A stretch of DNA of 64,000 nt, taken from positions 30,262,745-30,326,744 of the forward strand of contig OY757939.1 in the NCBI GenBank assembly GCA_963585895.1, in the 5' to 3' direction. How positions within the stretch are numbered: the stretch's first letter is position 1; the number at the start of each line of letters is the position of its first letter. The notes under the pieces are model-generated. The model saw only the letters and a program-made list of their open reading frames with translations. It was not told the origin of the DNA and searched no databases. Both the position numbers and the translations under genes were made by a program. Shown here piece after piece: positions 1 to 8,610 of the stretch. The DNA is from Sepioteuthis lessoniana (taxonomy: Eukaryota > Mollusca > Cephalopoda > Myopsida > Loliginidae).

Positions 1-1
1 T

Positions 2-1951
2 AAAGCGGCTAGCTGCGAGGGTGTGGTTACTGAATGCGAAGTCCGTGATGCGTTGAAGCAGGTCGGCCTAAACAAGTCGCCGGGACTAGATGGTTTGCCC
101 TACGAAGTGTACTTGAGGATGTCGCACATGTTTGTGCCTATTCTGACGGATATGTTCAACCATTGGTTCGCCCAGGGAGCCATCCCTGGTAGCGTTACCA
201 AGGGCGTGATCACATTGCTGAAGAAAGGTGGCAGGCATGTTTGGGAGGGTTTAGATGACTACAGGCCCATAACTCTGCTTAACACAGAGTTAAAGATTTT
301 GGCCCGGGTCTTGGCGAATCGTTTACAGCGTGTCATCAGCGATCTGATCGGCCCTGAACAGACCTTTGCTGTGAAGGGAAGATCAATCCAGGACAATCTG
401 CACTTGATTTGCGAGGTCCTAGAGGGGATAGAAGACGACACAGAAGCCGCGCTGATCAGTTTAGATCAGTCCAAGGCCTTCGATAGGGTTGACCATCGGT
501 TCTTGGCGTCTGTTTTGGAGACTGCCGGATTCAAACCGGAGTTCCGCAGATGGATTAGCATGATGTACCACAACCCTCAGGCAGTGGTGCAGGTGAACGG
601 AAGGCGTTCGAGGGTATTCGCGATCGAGCGTTCGGTGCGGCAGGGCTGCCCTTTGTCTCCTCTTCTCTATGTCCTCGCGTTGGAGCCCCTCCTGCGCAGG
701 CTTAGGGATGAGGGGACAAGTCTGTCCCTGCACGGTATACCTTTTGTTAGCAGCCTTGCAGCAAGGGTTTCCGCGTTCGCTGATGACATCACAGTCTTTG
801 TAGCCCGCCGTCTGGATATAAAGGCTGTGAAAGAGGCGGTTGTCGAGTACGAGCGGATCGCAGGAGCCAAGGTCAATTTTGACAAAAGCGAAGGTTTGCG
901 GCTTGGTGCTTGGAGGGGTAGCAATACTCTTCCAGGGCCCTTCCGCTGGAGTGACGGACCCATCCGCATCCTCGGGGTGCGGTTCGGGCCCGACCTCCAA
1001 CTGGAGCGAAATTGGTCGGAAGTACAAACCAAGGTGAATGCTCAGGTGGGAATCTGGCTTTCAAGGAGGTTGTCCTTAAAGGGCAGGGCGGAGGCGTGCG
1101 CCACGTACGTATTCCCTCTGATCCTTTACCGATTGGCTGTACTTCCTCAGCCTAAGGCACGTCGGTTGGCACTGCAACAATCCCTCTCCAGATTACTCTG
1201 GGGAGGTGCAAGGCCGATGGTCCGTAGGCAGGTCTGTATCCAACGTACACGCAACGGGGGTCTGGGTATGCCTGATCTGGAGAGCCACTGGCTTGCTGAA
1301 AGACTTGCATACCTCGGCCGGTCCTTGACAGGGGACTCAGTGTGGAGACGAAAGGCGAGTCGGACTTTTCCTCGCCTCAAGTCAGACCCAAAGGCTGAAG
1401 GTCGACGTAGGCCTTTGGGCGAAGCACTGTTTTTTAGCGAGTGCCGAAAGGCCCTTCGTAACCTTCTTGGGTCCAGTGACCTTTCACGGCCTTGGAAAGA
1501 GCTATATCGGGAGTTAGTGGTGGGTTCCGCTTCTGATCCTCTTAGCGAGCGGCGAGGTTGGACGGCGGAGAAGATCCGCTCTCACTGGAATTGGGCGCCA
1601 GGATCGAGCTTCTTGAACAACTCCGAGTTCTCGCTCACCTGGCGACTTGTACGGAATGCGTTACCCCTTCTCGGCTTGAACTACAAAGCGGGCCTAGCAG
1701 ACATGCCTGATTGTCCTCGCTGCGGCAGTGGATTGGAAGAAACGGCTGAGCACGCCTTCTACTACTGCGAGCGAGTCCGCCCGTTTTGGGATCACGTCGG
1801 GGAGTGGACGGCTCGCATTGAACCCAAGCAGCTCGTGCTGCTCGACGTTGGTTACGTCGTGGACAACGTTCTTCCTCCATTTCAGGGTGAGAAGCGTGTG
1901 GTGTTTCTCGCGATCCTGGCTGTAGCTCGAATGGTGATTTGGATTACGTGA
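2..1951 (+). CDS. Tx1-like LINE ORF2, C-terminal part (RT + CCHC), 5' end off-window
   Basis: Reverse transcriptase of a non-LTR retrotransposon, which copies its own RNA at a nicked target site. The frame is open from the left window edge to TGA at 1949-1951, so the endonuclease and the true start lie outside the window. Numbering residues from the GTG at 23, the RT motifs are intact: DYRPITLL near 79-86, LDQSKAFD at 147-154, RQGCPLSP at 206-213 and the catalytic FADD at 252-255. Near residue 563 a CPRC...H...C motif forms the C-terminal CCHC finger found in L1/Tx1-type ORF2 proteins. Base composition is much more GC-rich than the surrounding DNA. There are no stops or frameshifts, so the copy is young. 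The Tx1 assignment is from general resemblance; another L1-superfamily clade is possible. Confidence 0.85.
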   Translation, partial: KAASCEGVVTECEVRDALKQVGLNKSPGLDGLPYEVYLRMSHMFVPILTDMFNHWFAQGAIPGSVTKGVITLLKKGGRHVWEGLDDYRPITLLNTELKILARVLANRLQRVISDLIGPEQTFAVKGRSIQDNLHLICEVLEGIEDDTEAALISLDQSKAFDRVDHRFLASVLETAGFKPEFRRWISMMYHNPQAVVQVNGRRSRVFAIERSVRQGCPLSPLLYVLALEPLLRRLRDEGTSLSLHGIPFVSSLAARVSAFADDITVFVARRLDIKAVKEAVVEYERIAGAKVNFDKSEGLRLGAWRGSNTLPGPFRWSDGPIRILGVRFGPDLQLERNWSEVQTKVNAQVGIWLSRRLSLKGRAEACATYVFPLILYRLAVLPQPKARRLALQQSLSRLLWGGARPMVRRQVCIQRTRNGGLGMPDLESHWLAERLAYLGRSLTGDSVWRRKASRTFPRLKSDPKAEGRRRPLGEALFFSECRKALRNLLGSSDLSRPWKELYRELVVGSASDPLSERRGWTAEKIRSHWNWAPGSSFLNNSEFSLTWRLVRNALPLLGLNYKAGLADMPDCPRCGSGLEETAEHAFYYCERVRPFWDHVGEWTARIEPKQLVLLDVGYVVDNVLPPFQGEKRVVFLAILAVARMVIWIT

Positions 1952-2165
1952 AAGAAGGGATTGTATGACGATGCAAACTTTTCTCTTGCGATCTGGTTTT
2001 GTATTTTCGGCATCAGCTGAGGGTCAAAATCAGATGCGATAGAAAATGCTTGGATCGCATAACATTCAACAGAAGGTGGGTGAATGCGGCAAGCCTGGTC
2101 GTATGAAAGGGGGCAACGTTGGAGTCATCCTTCCCTCCTCTGCCCGCTCATGGCGTCTACGGTAC

Positions 2166-2181
2166 GGGTCCTTCGGGACCC
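2166..2181 (+). other. UUCG-tetraloop hairpin in LINE 3' UTR
   Basis: GGGTCC, TTCG, GGACCC: a perfect 6-bp stem closed by a C-G pair around a UUCG loop, one of the most stable RNA hairpin types. It lies about 215 bases after the LINE stop codon. A role in RNA stability or RT recognition is inference. Confidence 0.5.
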
Positions 2182-2858
2182 CACCCCCGGTAAGTAGGCA
2201 AAGTTTTCCCCTTGTAACCTAGTTAGCAGTATGTTGTCAGTCATTGTCCCCGTCATCTAGTCATTAGTATTCAAGATCTTCCCCATCCCCATTATTTTTC
2301 GACCTCAACCTGTATCCCAGTCCGCTTTTACTGAAGATCTTGAACATTCATATGTATAAAAATCATATTACCGTCTTGTATCAACCCACACCGTGCCCGA
2401 CCTGTTATCTTCTTTTTTTCCCCCCTATAGATTAGGATCCCAGTCCCACCTAGGGCAGGTCCGACTTGTTTCCGGTTCTTTTGCCCCGGAAAACAGTCGG
2501 CCTCCAATTTTATAGACGGGGGGATGGGAGGGCAACCAAACGGGGGATTTTTCCTTGTTTCTTTGTTACTGTATATATTTCGGGGTTTTTCTCCCATCCC
2601 CATCATATGAATTCATTTGTAAAAAATCACAATTTGTAAATAAAATCATGCATCACTTCCGGGGTTTTAAGTAAGTCTTTCTCCAGAGAGCAAATATGGT
2701 ATTTTGGTGGTAGCAGCGCGCAAGGCGACGGATGAATGACTATATATTGTATTGTTGAATGGGTCGGCGAATGTGGCTAGCTAGGTTCCCTTAGTAAAAA
2801 CATAGATAATGCAAGACCACACCCTTCTCCTTCCCCCCAAAACTTAAGGCCTCGTGCC

Positions 2859-2886
2859 TTCCTGTAAAATTTCTACAGGAAATAAA
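2859..2886 (+). other. 3'-terminal hairpin and A-rich tail of the LINE
   Basis: TTCCTGTA, a 7-base loop, TACAGGAA, then ATAAA. The second copy (minus strand, 41,325-41,342) has a different stem, CGTTGTA/TACAACG, at the same place, again followed by GAAATAAA. Pairing is kept although the bases changed, which is what a selected RNA structure for reverse-transcriptase recognition would look like. Confidence 0.6.
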
Positions 2887-3239
2887 CAGTCGCGTTCCTA
2901 CACCACAGACTTGTTCCCTCACACGACCCGTGTTAAGGATTCTTCGCCACCGTCCGGTGCCTGTCATCCGATACATCAAACGATCGCCGCAGCTACCAAC
3001 CCTGTCCTAATTCCGAGAAAACCATCCCTTCACCACGAGACAAGTACAATACATGAACTTTGTAACTACTACCACTGAATTCATTCTTTAACTGTGAACA
3101 TATTTCTCCATTCTACTCTCTGTACTTAATCTATTTATAAAAAATTTTCTATAACATCATTACTGTGTTATTGTGAGTATCTATACGTTCTTTGTTTTGC
3201 AACCATACGCATTTCTCGCCCACAACTCAGAATATAACA
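2887..3239 (+). repeat. 5' LTR, R-U5 part only
   Basis: Near-identical to 7,847-8,199 (about four substitutions in 353 bases). It ends in ATATAACA one base before the primer-binding site, which fits a U5 end. Its left edge coincides with the predicted transcription start in the 3' LTR. Confidence 0.85.
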
Positions 3240-3617
3240 CTGGTGTCAAGCGTGCAGCAAAACAAGTATGGAATACTACAGTTGCTGGATCTGAACAAGC
3301 AACTGCGGCAAACCCACAGGCGGAACCCATCCATCGTTGACTGGAAAAGTCGAACCGCCCCCATCTACAACATGAAGCACAACCGGGCACAAAGAAGCGC
3401 TGGCCATCCCAGCCAACAAGCAATGTGCAAAAATTTTTTACGAGGCCGCGCATGCTTTAAGGGCAACAGGTGCCCATATTTTCACCCCCCTCATGCTCAA
3501 GCACACATAGCGACCACTGACACCGGTTTACCTGGAATAGATAGCGATCAGCACAACCATGAACACGCGACGCGCTTCGACGAACTGGATTTTCGGTTGG
3601 GACCGAACGAGATGTGA
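3192..3617 (+). CDS. Short gag-like ORF with CCCH zinc finger
   Basis: Open frame between the 5' LTR and pol. It has no ATG until 3,372; the upstream open part begins inside U5. Around residues 78-97 it has C-x8-C-x5-C-x3-H spacing (CKNFLRGRAC, then FKGNRC, then PYFH), a CCCH-type RNA-binding finger instead of the CCHC knuckle usual in gag proteins. The flanking residues are basic. At 141 codons at most (81 from the ATG) it is far shorter than ordinary gypsy gag, and I see no capsid-like domain. It may be an internally deleted gag or a genuinely reduced one. It ends at TGA 3,615-3,617, overlapping the pol ATG by one base. Confidence 0.55.
   Translation: MFCNHTHFSPTTQNITLVSSVQQNKYGILQLLDLNKQLRQTHRRNPSIVDWKSRTAPIYNMKHNRAQRSAGHPSQQAMCKNFLRGRACFKGNRCPYFHPPHAQAHIATTDTGLPGIDSDQHNHEHATRFDELDFRLGPNEM
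3241..3250 (+). other. Primer-binding site
   Basis: TGGTGTCAAG starts two bases after the LTR end. It would pair with a tRNA 3' end ...GACACCA and resembles tRNA-Leu-type primers; the exact tRNA is not certain. Confidence 0.6.
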
Positions 3618-3619
3618 TG
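3615..3619 (+). promoter_or_regulatory. TGATG stop-start overlap between gag and pol
   Basis: The gag stop TGA (3,615-3,617) shares its A with the pol ATG (3,617-3,619). Pol lies in a different frame. This arrangement allows termination-reinitiation; a frameshift upstream is the alternative. Confidence 0.55.
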
Positions 3620-6600
3620 ACTCGTTCCCAGGTCCATGTATCCACTCAGCATCATCACACATTTAACGTTCAAATCCAACCTGATCTCCGATCGCCCCTT
3701 GTTCAGATCAACCTCCGCAACAACGGCATCACATTCTCCGGTGTAGGCATGTTGGATTCCAGATGCACGACTTGCATCATTCCCATTTCTCGCTTACCTG
3801 AAGATGCAAGAAGACACATGTCCAAAACCAACATCCGAGTCAAAGGAATCGGAGGGAACATCTCTATTCTGGGCAAGCTCACCTGCGACATTACCTTGGG
3901 TGACGATACTTCCCCCGCTTTCTGCAACGTCGACACACTGATCACGACATCAGACATTCCCATCTTGATCGGTCAGAACATACTCGGCCACCACACACTG
4001 TTATCCTATACTATCGATAACCAGAAGGTGACTGTAGAACTTGCGCGCACACTCCCATCTGGCAAGCTAAAACATACTGTCCCGCTCTCTACTACCGTCC
4101 ATCCAAGGATAAAACCGACCCACAACCTTTCACACGGCGCCCTAACCGTTCCCAACAAGGAACCACGAGCCACAGCCAGATCATCGCCTAACGGGTTGAC
4201 TCTCAACCAAAAACTCCATTGGCTGAAGCAAACCGTAGGTCTATCGCTTCCAGACCATCATAGCCGTAGTGAATTAGAAGCTACCGCCGATTTACTCATC
4301 AGCTATGCGGACATTCTCGGCACCGACGACAATAGAAGGGGCACTTTCATCAAGCCCATACGCATACCAACCAACGGCCAGTCTAGGAGCCAAAAACAGC
4401 ACCCTATAGCCCAAGCACTGGAGGGTGATGTTGACGCGGAAATTGCCCGCATGGCAAGTGAGGGTGTTATCGAACCTTGCAACGACCCTAAAGGATTTAA
4501 CAGTCCCATTTTTGCCGTCCGCAAGAAAAACGGAAAGATTCGAGTGGTCGCAAATTTCAAAAGAACCCTCAACAAGGTTTTAGTCGATCTCGACCCATAC
4601 CCAATACCTACCATTGACTCGACATTCAACAAGATTGGCGAAGGTAACAAGTACTTCTCAACACTCGACCTCCGCAATGGCTATTGGCAAATCGTCATTG
4701 ACGAACGTGACCGCCATAAAACGGCCTTTACTTGGAAAGGACGCTGTTTCCAATACACCCGTCTGGCTTTCGGTCTAACATCCGCTGGACAAATCTTCTC
4801 ACGATGCATAGCTGAGGCTCTCGACACAGTTGCCTCACGCGCGAACATATCGTCATATATTGACGATAATCTTGTCCACGCCAAAACCTTCAAGGAATAT
4901 GTGACAGCGCTGGAGCAATTATTTATTGCTCTACGCAAGTTCGGATTAAAACTAAACCCGGAAAAATGCATTTTTCTTGCGTCCGAAGCTAAATTTCTCG
5001 GTCGCATCGTGAATAGCGACGGGTTCAAGGCCGACCTCGAATATGTCCGCGCCATTATCGACATGAAACCCCCGACAACGAGAAAAGAACTACAAAGTCT
5101 CATTGGACGTCTTGTATGGATTCGGCATTTCATCGAGACACGCCTTAACGAGAGCATCAGAACCGACATGTTCTCCAATCTAATGGCCCCCATAAACGAA
5201 CTAAATAAGCCCGGACGAACATTCGTCTGGACCGAAAGGGCCAACAAGGCTTTCAATAAAATTAAGAAGCGCCTTGCTTCACCACCAATCATTTCATTCC
5301 CCGACTTCACCGGACTCTTTACCCTCACCACCGACGCCAGCGATATCGCATGTGGGGCCATTCTCATGCAAGAGAATAAACACGGCCAAAAGAAAATAAT
5401 AGCAGTTGCCTCACACACCTTTAACGCGACGGAGAGCAACTGGTCTACAACTGAACGCGAGGCATATGCGATAAAATGGGCCATCACCAAATTCGATTAC
5501 TTCTTGCGTAGTCGTCCCTTCGTCGTCCTCACAGATCATCGATCTCTCACATACTTGGATCAACGTGAATTCAACAATGCAAAGATACGACGATGGCAGG
5601 AGGAAATATCGTGCTACAAATTCGTCTTGGAATATGTAGAAGGTAAATCGAATGTCTGGGCAGACATGCTCAGTCGGAGATATGGCCACAGCAAGGACAA
5701 GCTTACGGCAGACCCCACACCTGCAGGGAAGCGCTTCAAACTCCAAGGCTCCAGTCTAAGCATCTACGTTCCATCCTGGTGCATGGACGAAATCAAGAGC
5801 TCCCAGCTGCTCCCTGGGACTCACACAACATGGAACATTCAGCATCATCTGCAGGCCATCGACGCATTCCTCGCATTTCATGCCACATCGACTATCCCGG
5901 TTGAAGAGATAGCTGACCACATGGGTATTGCAGCGGAACAAGCCTCTGATGACACACTTTCAAAAATCATCAGAGCTCTTCAGTTGGCAACCCCAAGACC
6001 GGACGCTACCCTACTCGACCCCAAAGATCATCGTACCGGGCTATATAACAAACACATGCACCAATTCTACTTGGAACCTGGTACATCTGTATTGATGATC
6101 AGGGATACTACAAACACACCAAAACTGGTAGTACCCTACAAGCTCCGGACAAAATATCTCCACCAAGCCCATGACTGTGTCAACCACTCAGGGATCTCCC
6201 GCATGCAGGAACACCTATCCAGCTACTGGTGGGAATTCAAAAATCGCGATATCAGGGCGTATGTTCAGTCATGCCAAACCTGCGCTAAACGCAAGGGAAA
6301 TTACGGCATGCGCCGAAACTGGTCCACAGGCCATTGCAAGAGAGGCGGAAAACCATTTGAGGTTGTCTACATAGATTTTGTCTCAATGCCCCTCTCAAAG
6401 GGCAAGCGGTACATCCTTACTATTCTAGACAGCTTCAGCCGCCACCTCATGGCCATACCATGTGCCAGAGACCGCGCAATCGACGCAGCTCGCGGACTCT
6501 ACCAGTTCTTTCTTCGTCACCGCGAGATTCCCCGCATTGTCTCCTCCGACCGAGGAACCCACTTCACTGGTGAGGTCTACAAGGAATTTTGTGACCTAAC

Positions 6601-7459
6601 CTCGATCACCCGGGAACTTCACTGCCCGTGGCGACCACAAAGCTCGGGGAACATTGAGAGGCAACACCGGACCTTAAAAAACGCCCTTTACAGGATCTGC
6701 GAAGACAGAAACTGTGAATGGACGGACGTTCTCGAATCCGCAGTTTCCTCAATGAATGCCACAGCCAACACCGCCACTGGTGCATCCCCGCATTACATTA
6801 TCACCGGCCGCCAACCAAACATTGGTCTACCGAAGATCCCCTGCCAAGACATCGTTAACAACAACCCAGGTGCTTACGGTATGCAGATAAACGCTTTGCT
6901 CCAACAGGTGCATCAAAGAGTCGCCTTGGCGAACAACGAGGCTGACCACAAAATGGAAGCCAAACTGAACCGCAGCATCTTCAAAGACCCGATACAAGTC
7001 GGGGACAAGGTGCTACTCCACCGACCGCAATCCGCAACAGCCCACTTGTCTCACCTGCCTTGGATAGGTGACTTTGAGGTCACCAAAACGAACGGTTTGG
7101 TAGTTCAAGTGAAAAACGAAAACTGTGAAACGCATTGGGTTCACCGTGGACACGTCCGTCGACTCGTACCACGACCAAATGACCTGCAACACATGCATCG
7201 ACCACCCCCACCTCCAGTTCTATCCCCACCTCACCAAATTCCCAATCACCCGTCGACACGACCACTCCTACCTCCTTATCCACCCCGGCAACCTACCCAT
7301 CACCCGTTGTCACAACTCCCTACACTTTCGTCAGGGGAGCATCTTGTTGCAAATGACTGCAGTTCCGGAGACAATACCCAAAACCCAACGAAACGAACAA
7401 AACGAGGGCAACTCCCAGCACGCTTTAAAGACTTCGTTATGTGCCAAAAATCAAAATAA
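3617..7459 (+). CDS. Gypsy pol polyprotein (protease-RT-RNase H-integrase)
   Basis: One open frame of 1,280 residues from the ATG. Numbering from the codon just before that ATG: the protease region carries LDSR at 47-50 where a D-S/T-G triad is expected, then ILIG near 117-120. RT spans roughly 280-480 with FSTLDL near 348-353 and YIDD at 415-418. RNase H has D574, E616 and D641. The integrase zinc finger is H853, H858, C887, C890, and the catalytic core is D921-x57-D979-x35-E1015, exact D,D35E spacing. A GPY/F-like stretch follows near 1150, then a proline-rich end. RT, RNase H and integrase look intact; the protease has Gly to Arg in the active-site triad. It follows gag via TGATG. The family within Ty3/gypsy was not resolved. 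Confidence 0.92.
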   Translation: MTRSQVHVSTQHHHTFNVQIQPDLRSPLVQINLRNNGITFSGVGMLDSRCTTCIIPISRLPEDARRHMSKTNIRVKGIGGNISILGKLTCDITLGDDTSPAFCNVDTLITTSDIPILIGQNILGHHTLLSYTIDNQKVTVELARTLPSGKLKHTVPLSTTVHPRIKPTHNLSHGALTVPNKEPRATARSSPNGLTLNQKLHWLKQTVGLSLPDHHSRSELEATADLLISYADILGTDDNRRGTFIKPIRIPTNGQSRSQKQHPIAQALEGDVDAEIARMASEGVIEPCNDPKGFNSPIFAVRKKNGKIRVVANFKRTLNKVLVDLDPYPIPTIDSTFNKIGEGNKYFSTLDLRNGYWQIVIDERDRHKTAFTWKGRCFQYTRLAFGLTSAGQIFSRCIAEALDTVASRANISSYIDDNLVHAKTFKEYVTALEQLFIALRKFGLKLNPEKCIFLASEAKFLGRIVNSDGFKADLEYVRAIIDMKPPTTRKELQSLIGRLVWIRHFIETRLNESIRTDMFSNLMAPINELNKPGRTFVWTERANKAFNKIKKRLASPPIISFPDFTGLFTLTTDASDIACGAILMQENKHGQKKIIAVASHTFNATESNWSTTEREAYAIKWAITKFDYFLRSRPFVVLTDHRSLTYLDQREFNNAKIRRWQEEISCYKFVLEYVEGKSNVWADMLSRRYGHSKDKLTADPTPAGKRFKLQGSSLSIYVPSWCMDEIKSSQLLPGTHTTWNIQHHLQAIDAFLAFHATSTIPVEEIADHMGIAAEQASDDTLSKIIRALQLATPRPDATLLDPKDHRTGLYNKHMHQFYLEPGTSVLMIRDTTNTPKLVVPYKLRTKYLHQAHDCVNHSGISRMQEHLSSYWWEFKNRDIRAYVQSCQTCAKRKGNYGMRRNWSTGHCKRGGKPFEVVYIDFVSMPLSKGKRYILTILDSFSRHLMAIPCARDRAIDAARGLYQFFLRHREIPRIVSSDRGTHFTGEVYKEFCDLTSITRELHCPWRPQSSGNIERQHRTLKNALYRICEDRNCEWTDVLESAVSSMNATANTATGASPHYIITGRQPNIGLPKIPCQDIVNNNPGAYGMQINALLQQVHQRVALANNEADHKMEAKLNRSIFKDPIQVGDKVLLHRPQSATAHLSHLPWIGDFEVTKTNGLVVQVKNENCETHWVHRGHVRRLVPRPNDLQHMHRPPPPPVLSPPHQIPNHPSTRPLLPPYPPRQPTHHPLSQLPTLSSGEHLVANDCSSGDNTQNPTKRTKRGQLPARFKDFVMCQKSK

Positions 7460-7472
7460 ATAATACACAACA

Positions 7473-7473
<1 letters not shown>

Positions 7474-7505
<32 letters not shown>

Positions 7506-7640
7506 ACGCACGCAAGCAAGCACTAACAACATAGCAACTACAAATCATGGTAAGATCTGGGGGAGCTCTTACAAGACGAGATCTTGCCTTGATTTGAAAA
7601 AACAAAAAGAAAGAAAAGAAGAAAAGAAAAAAAAAAAACC
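7474..7640 (+). other. A-run and purine-rich tract before the 3' LTR (PPT candidate)
   Basis: A 31-base A run starts 14 bases after the pol stop, and a purine-rich stretch lies at about 7,603-7,640. One of these probably serves as the polypurine tract priming plus-strand synthesis, but the LTR start is not marked by a clear TG, so the site is a guess. Confidence 0.35.
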
Positions 7641-7641
7641 G

Positions 7642-8199
7642 GAAGTTAACACTTCGAGTTCTCAACTCAAAATGAAAAGTTAGTCGCTCACGCATGGGCT
7701 CCGCGCAGAACTTCCGTTTGCAATAAATTAACAAAAAAAAATACATTAATAAATATCCAATCGGAACGCTTCCCGCGGGGCACAAAAAAATTGCCGTTCT
7801 GAGCCTACAGAAAATGTATAAATAGACGGACCAAATAATCATCAGTCAGTCGCGTTCCTACACCACAGACTTGTTCCCTCACATGACCTGTGTTAAGGAT
7901 TCTTCGCCACCGTCCGGTGCCTGTCATCCGATACATCAAACGATCGCCGCAGCTACCAACCCTGTCCTAATTCCGAGAAAACCATCCCTTCACCACGAGA
8001 CAAGTACAGTACATGAACTTTGTAACTACTACCACTGAATTCATTCTTTAACTGTGAACATATTTCTCCATTCTACTCTCTGTACTTAATCTATTTATAA
8101 AAAATTTTCTATAACATCATTACTGTGTTATTGTGAGTATTTATACGTTCTTTGTTTTGCAACCATACGCATTTCTCGCCCACAACTCAGAATATAACA
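7642..8199 (+). repeat. 3' LTR (left boundary approximate)
   Basis: The right 353 bases match the 5' LTR part. Upstream lies U3 with a TATA box. The left boundary is set only by the end of the purine tract and could be off by tens of bases. Confidence 0.7.
7817..7850 (+). promoter_or_regulatory. LTR core promoter: TATA box and initiator
   Basis: TATAAATA at 7,817-7,824, then TCAGTCAG at 7,842-7,849, about 25-30 bases downstream, resembling a TCAGT initiator. This places the RNA start near 7,843-7,847, exactly where identity with the 5' LTR begins. Confidence 0.55.
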
Positions 8200-8510
8200 T
8201 TCCTATTTAATAATAATAATCATTTCTACAATGTTATCAAATATTGAATTGAAATAATTTGCACACAGTTCTATGGTTTCAAGTATTCTTTTTAATTACT
8301 AATGATTTTCAAATGGATCTACTTGACTTCTAAATGAGAGCTTAACAGGCACAAAAACAGCAAGGAGTAATGGCAACAAAGGAGTACTCCACACTATTAA
8401 AAGCTTCCGAACTGGAGCCTCATCATCAGATGCAGTTTAGTGTCATACCCAAGACAACCATCTTTTTTGAGGGGAGGATGGTGAGAAGGTCTTACCATTT
8501 GTAACAGTTC
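8200..8510 (-). repeat. Rep-A copy, diverged
   Basis: Fragment of the Rep-A retroposon (see 11,279-11,812). Recognised by the 'TTCAAGTATTC' units and the 'GGAGTAATGGCAACAAAGG' to 'CTTACC' block shared with about fifteen other places in the window. Confidence 0.6.
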
Positions 8511-8610
8511 AGTAAAAATTTTTAATAGATAAATACTTTTATAATAAAATCTTTTCCAATGGAGGTTCATAGTTTCCGATGTTTTTTTTAATAATAAAAC
8601 AATTCTAAGG

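Larger units (their letters stand above)
1952..2886 (+). other. 3' UTR of the Tx1-like LINE
   Basis: Non-coding sequence between the LINE stop codon and the point where the gypsy LTR begins. The last ~460 bases recur on the minus strand at 41,318-41,779 as a discrete 5'-truncated copy with a target-site duplication. This shows that 2,886 is the real 3' end of the LINE. The UTR ends in a hairpin followed by GAAATAAA. There is no gene in it; short ORFs on the minus strand here are not conserved in kind between the two copies. Confidence 0.75.
2887..8199 (+). mobile_element. Ty3/gypsy LTR retrotransposon (5' LTR interrupted by LINE)
   Basis: Order: R-U5 part of the 5' LTR (2,887-3,239), primer-binding site, short gag-like ORF, pol with protease-RT-RNase H-integrase order, A-rich region, 3' LTR ending at 8,199. 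The two copies of the shared 353-base LTR segment differ at only about four positions with no indels, so insertion was recent. The left part of the 5' LTR (U3 with the TATA box) is absent here because the LINE lies in its place. The right flank is a different repeat (Rep-A). Integrase-before-RNase H order (copia) is excluded by the domain order in pol. Confidence 0.9.

Noticed and set aside
461-1027. 188-codon minus-strand open frame opposite the LINE RT.
   Set aside because: Shadow of the plus-strand RT, whose motifs are intact.
2420-2886. Reading this block as a second LTR family on the minus strand (TATAAAATTGG box, G-rich tract like a PPT, TGT..ACA ends).
   Set aside because: The 41.3-kb copy has a 15-bp target duplication and a hairpin-AAATAAA end in the plus orientation of copy 1, and copy 1 directly follows the LINE ORF. 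LINE 3' UTR explains all of it.
2887-3239. A gypsy cDNA starting at the RNA 5' end, as an explanation of the missing U3.
   Set aside because: The right end shows complete U5 with no poly(A), so an RNA-derived insert does not fit; LINE interruption is simpler.
2931-3239. LTR defined as TGTTAAGG...ATATAACA (309 bases).
   Set aside because: Identity between the copies continues another 44 bases to the left, so this TG is internal.
4681-5490. 269-codon minus-strand open frame opposite gypsy pol.
   Set aside because: Shadow of RT/RNase H in the opposite frame; no independent motif.
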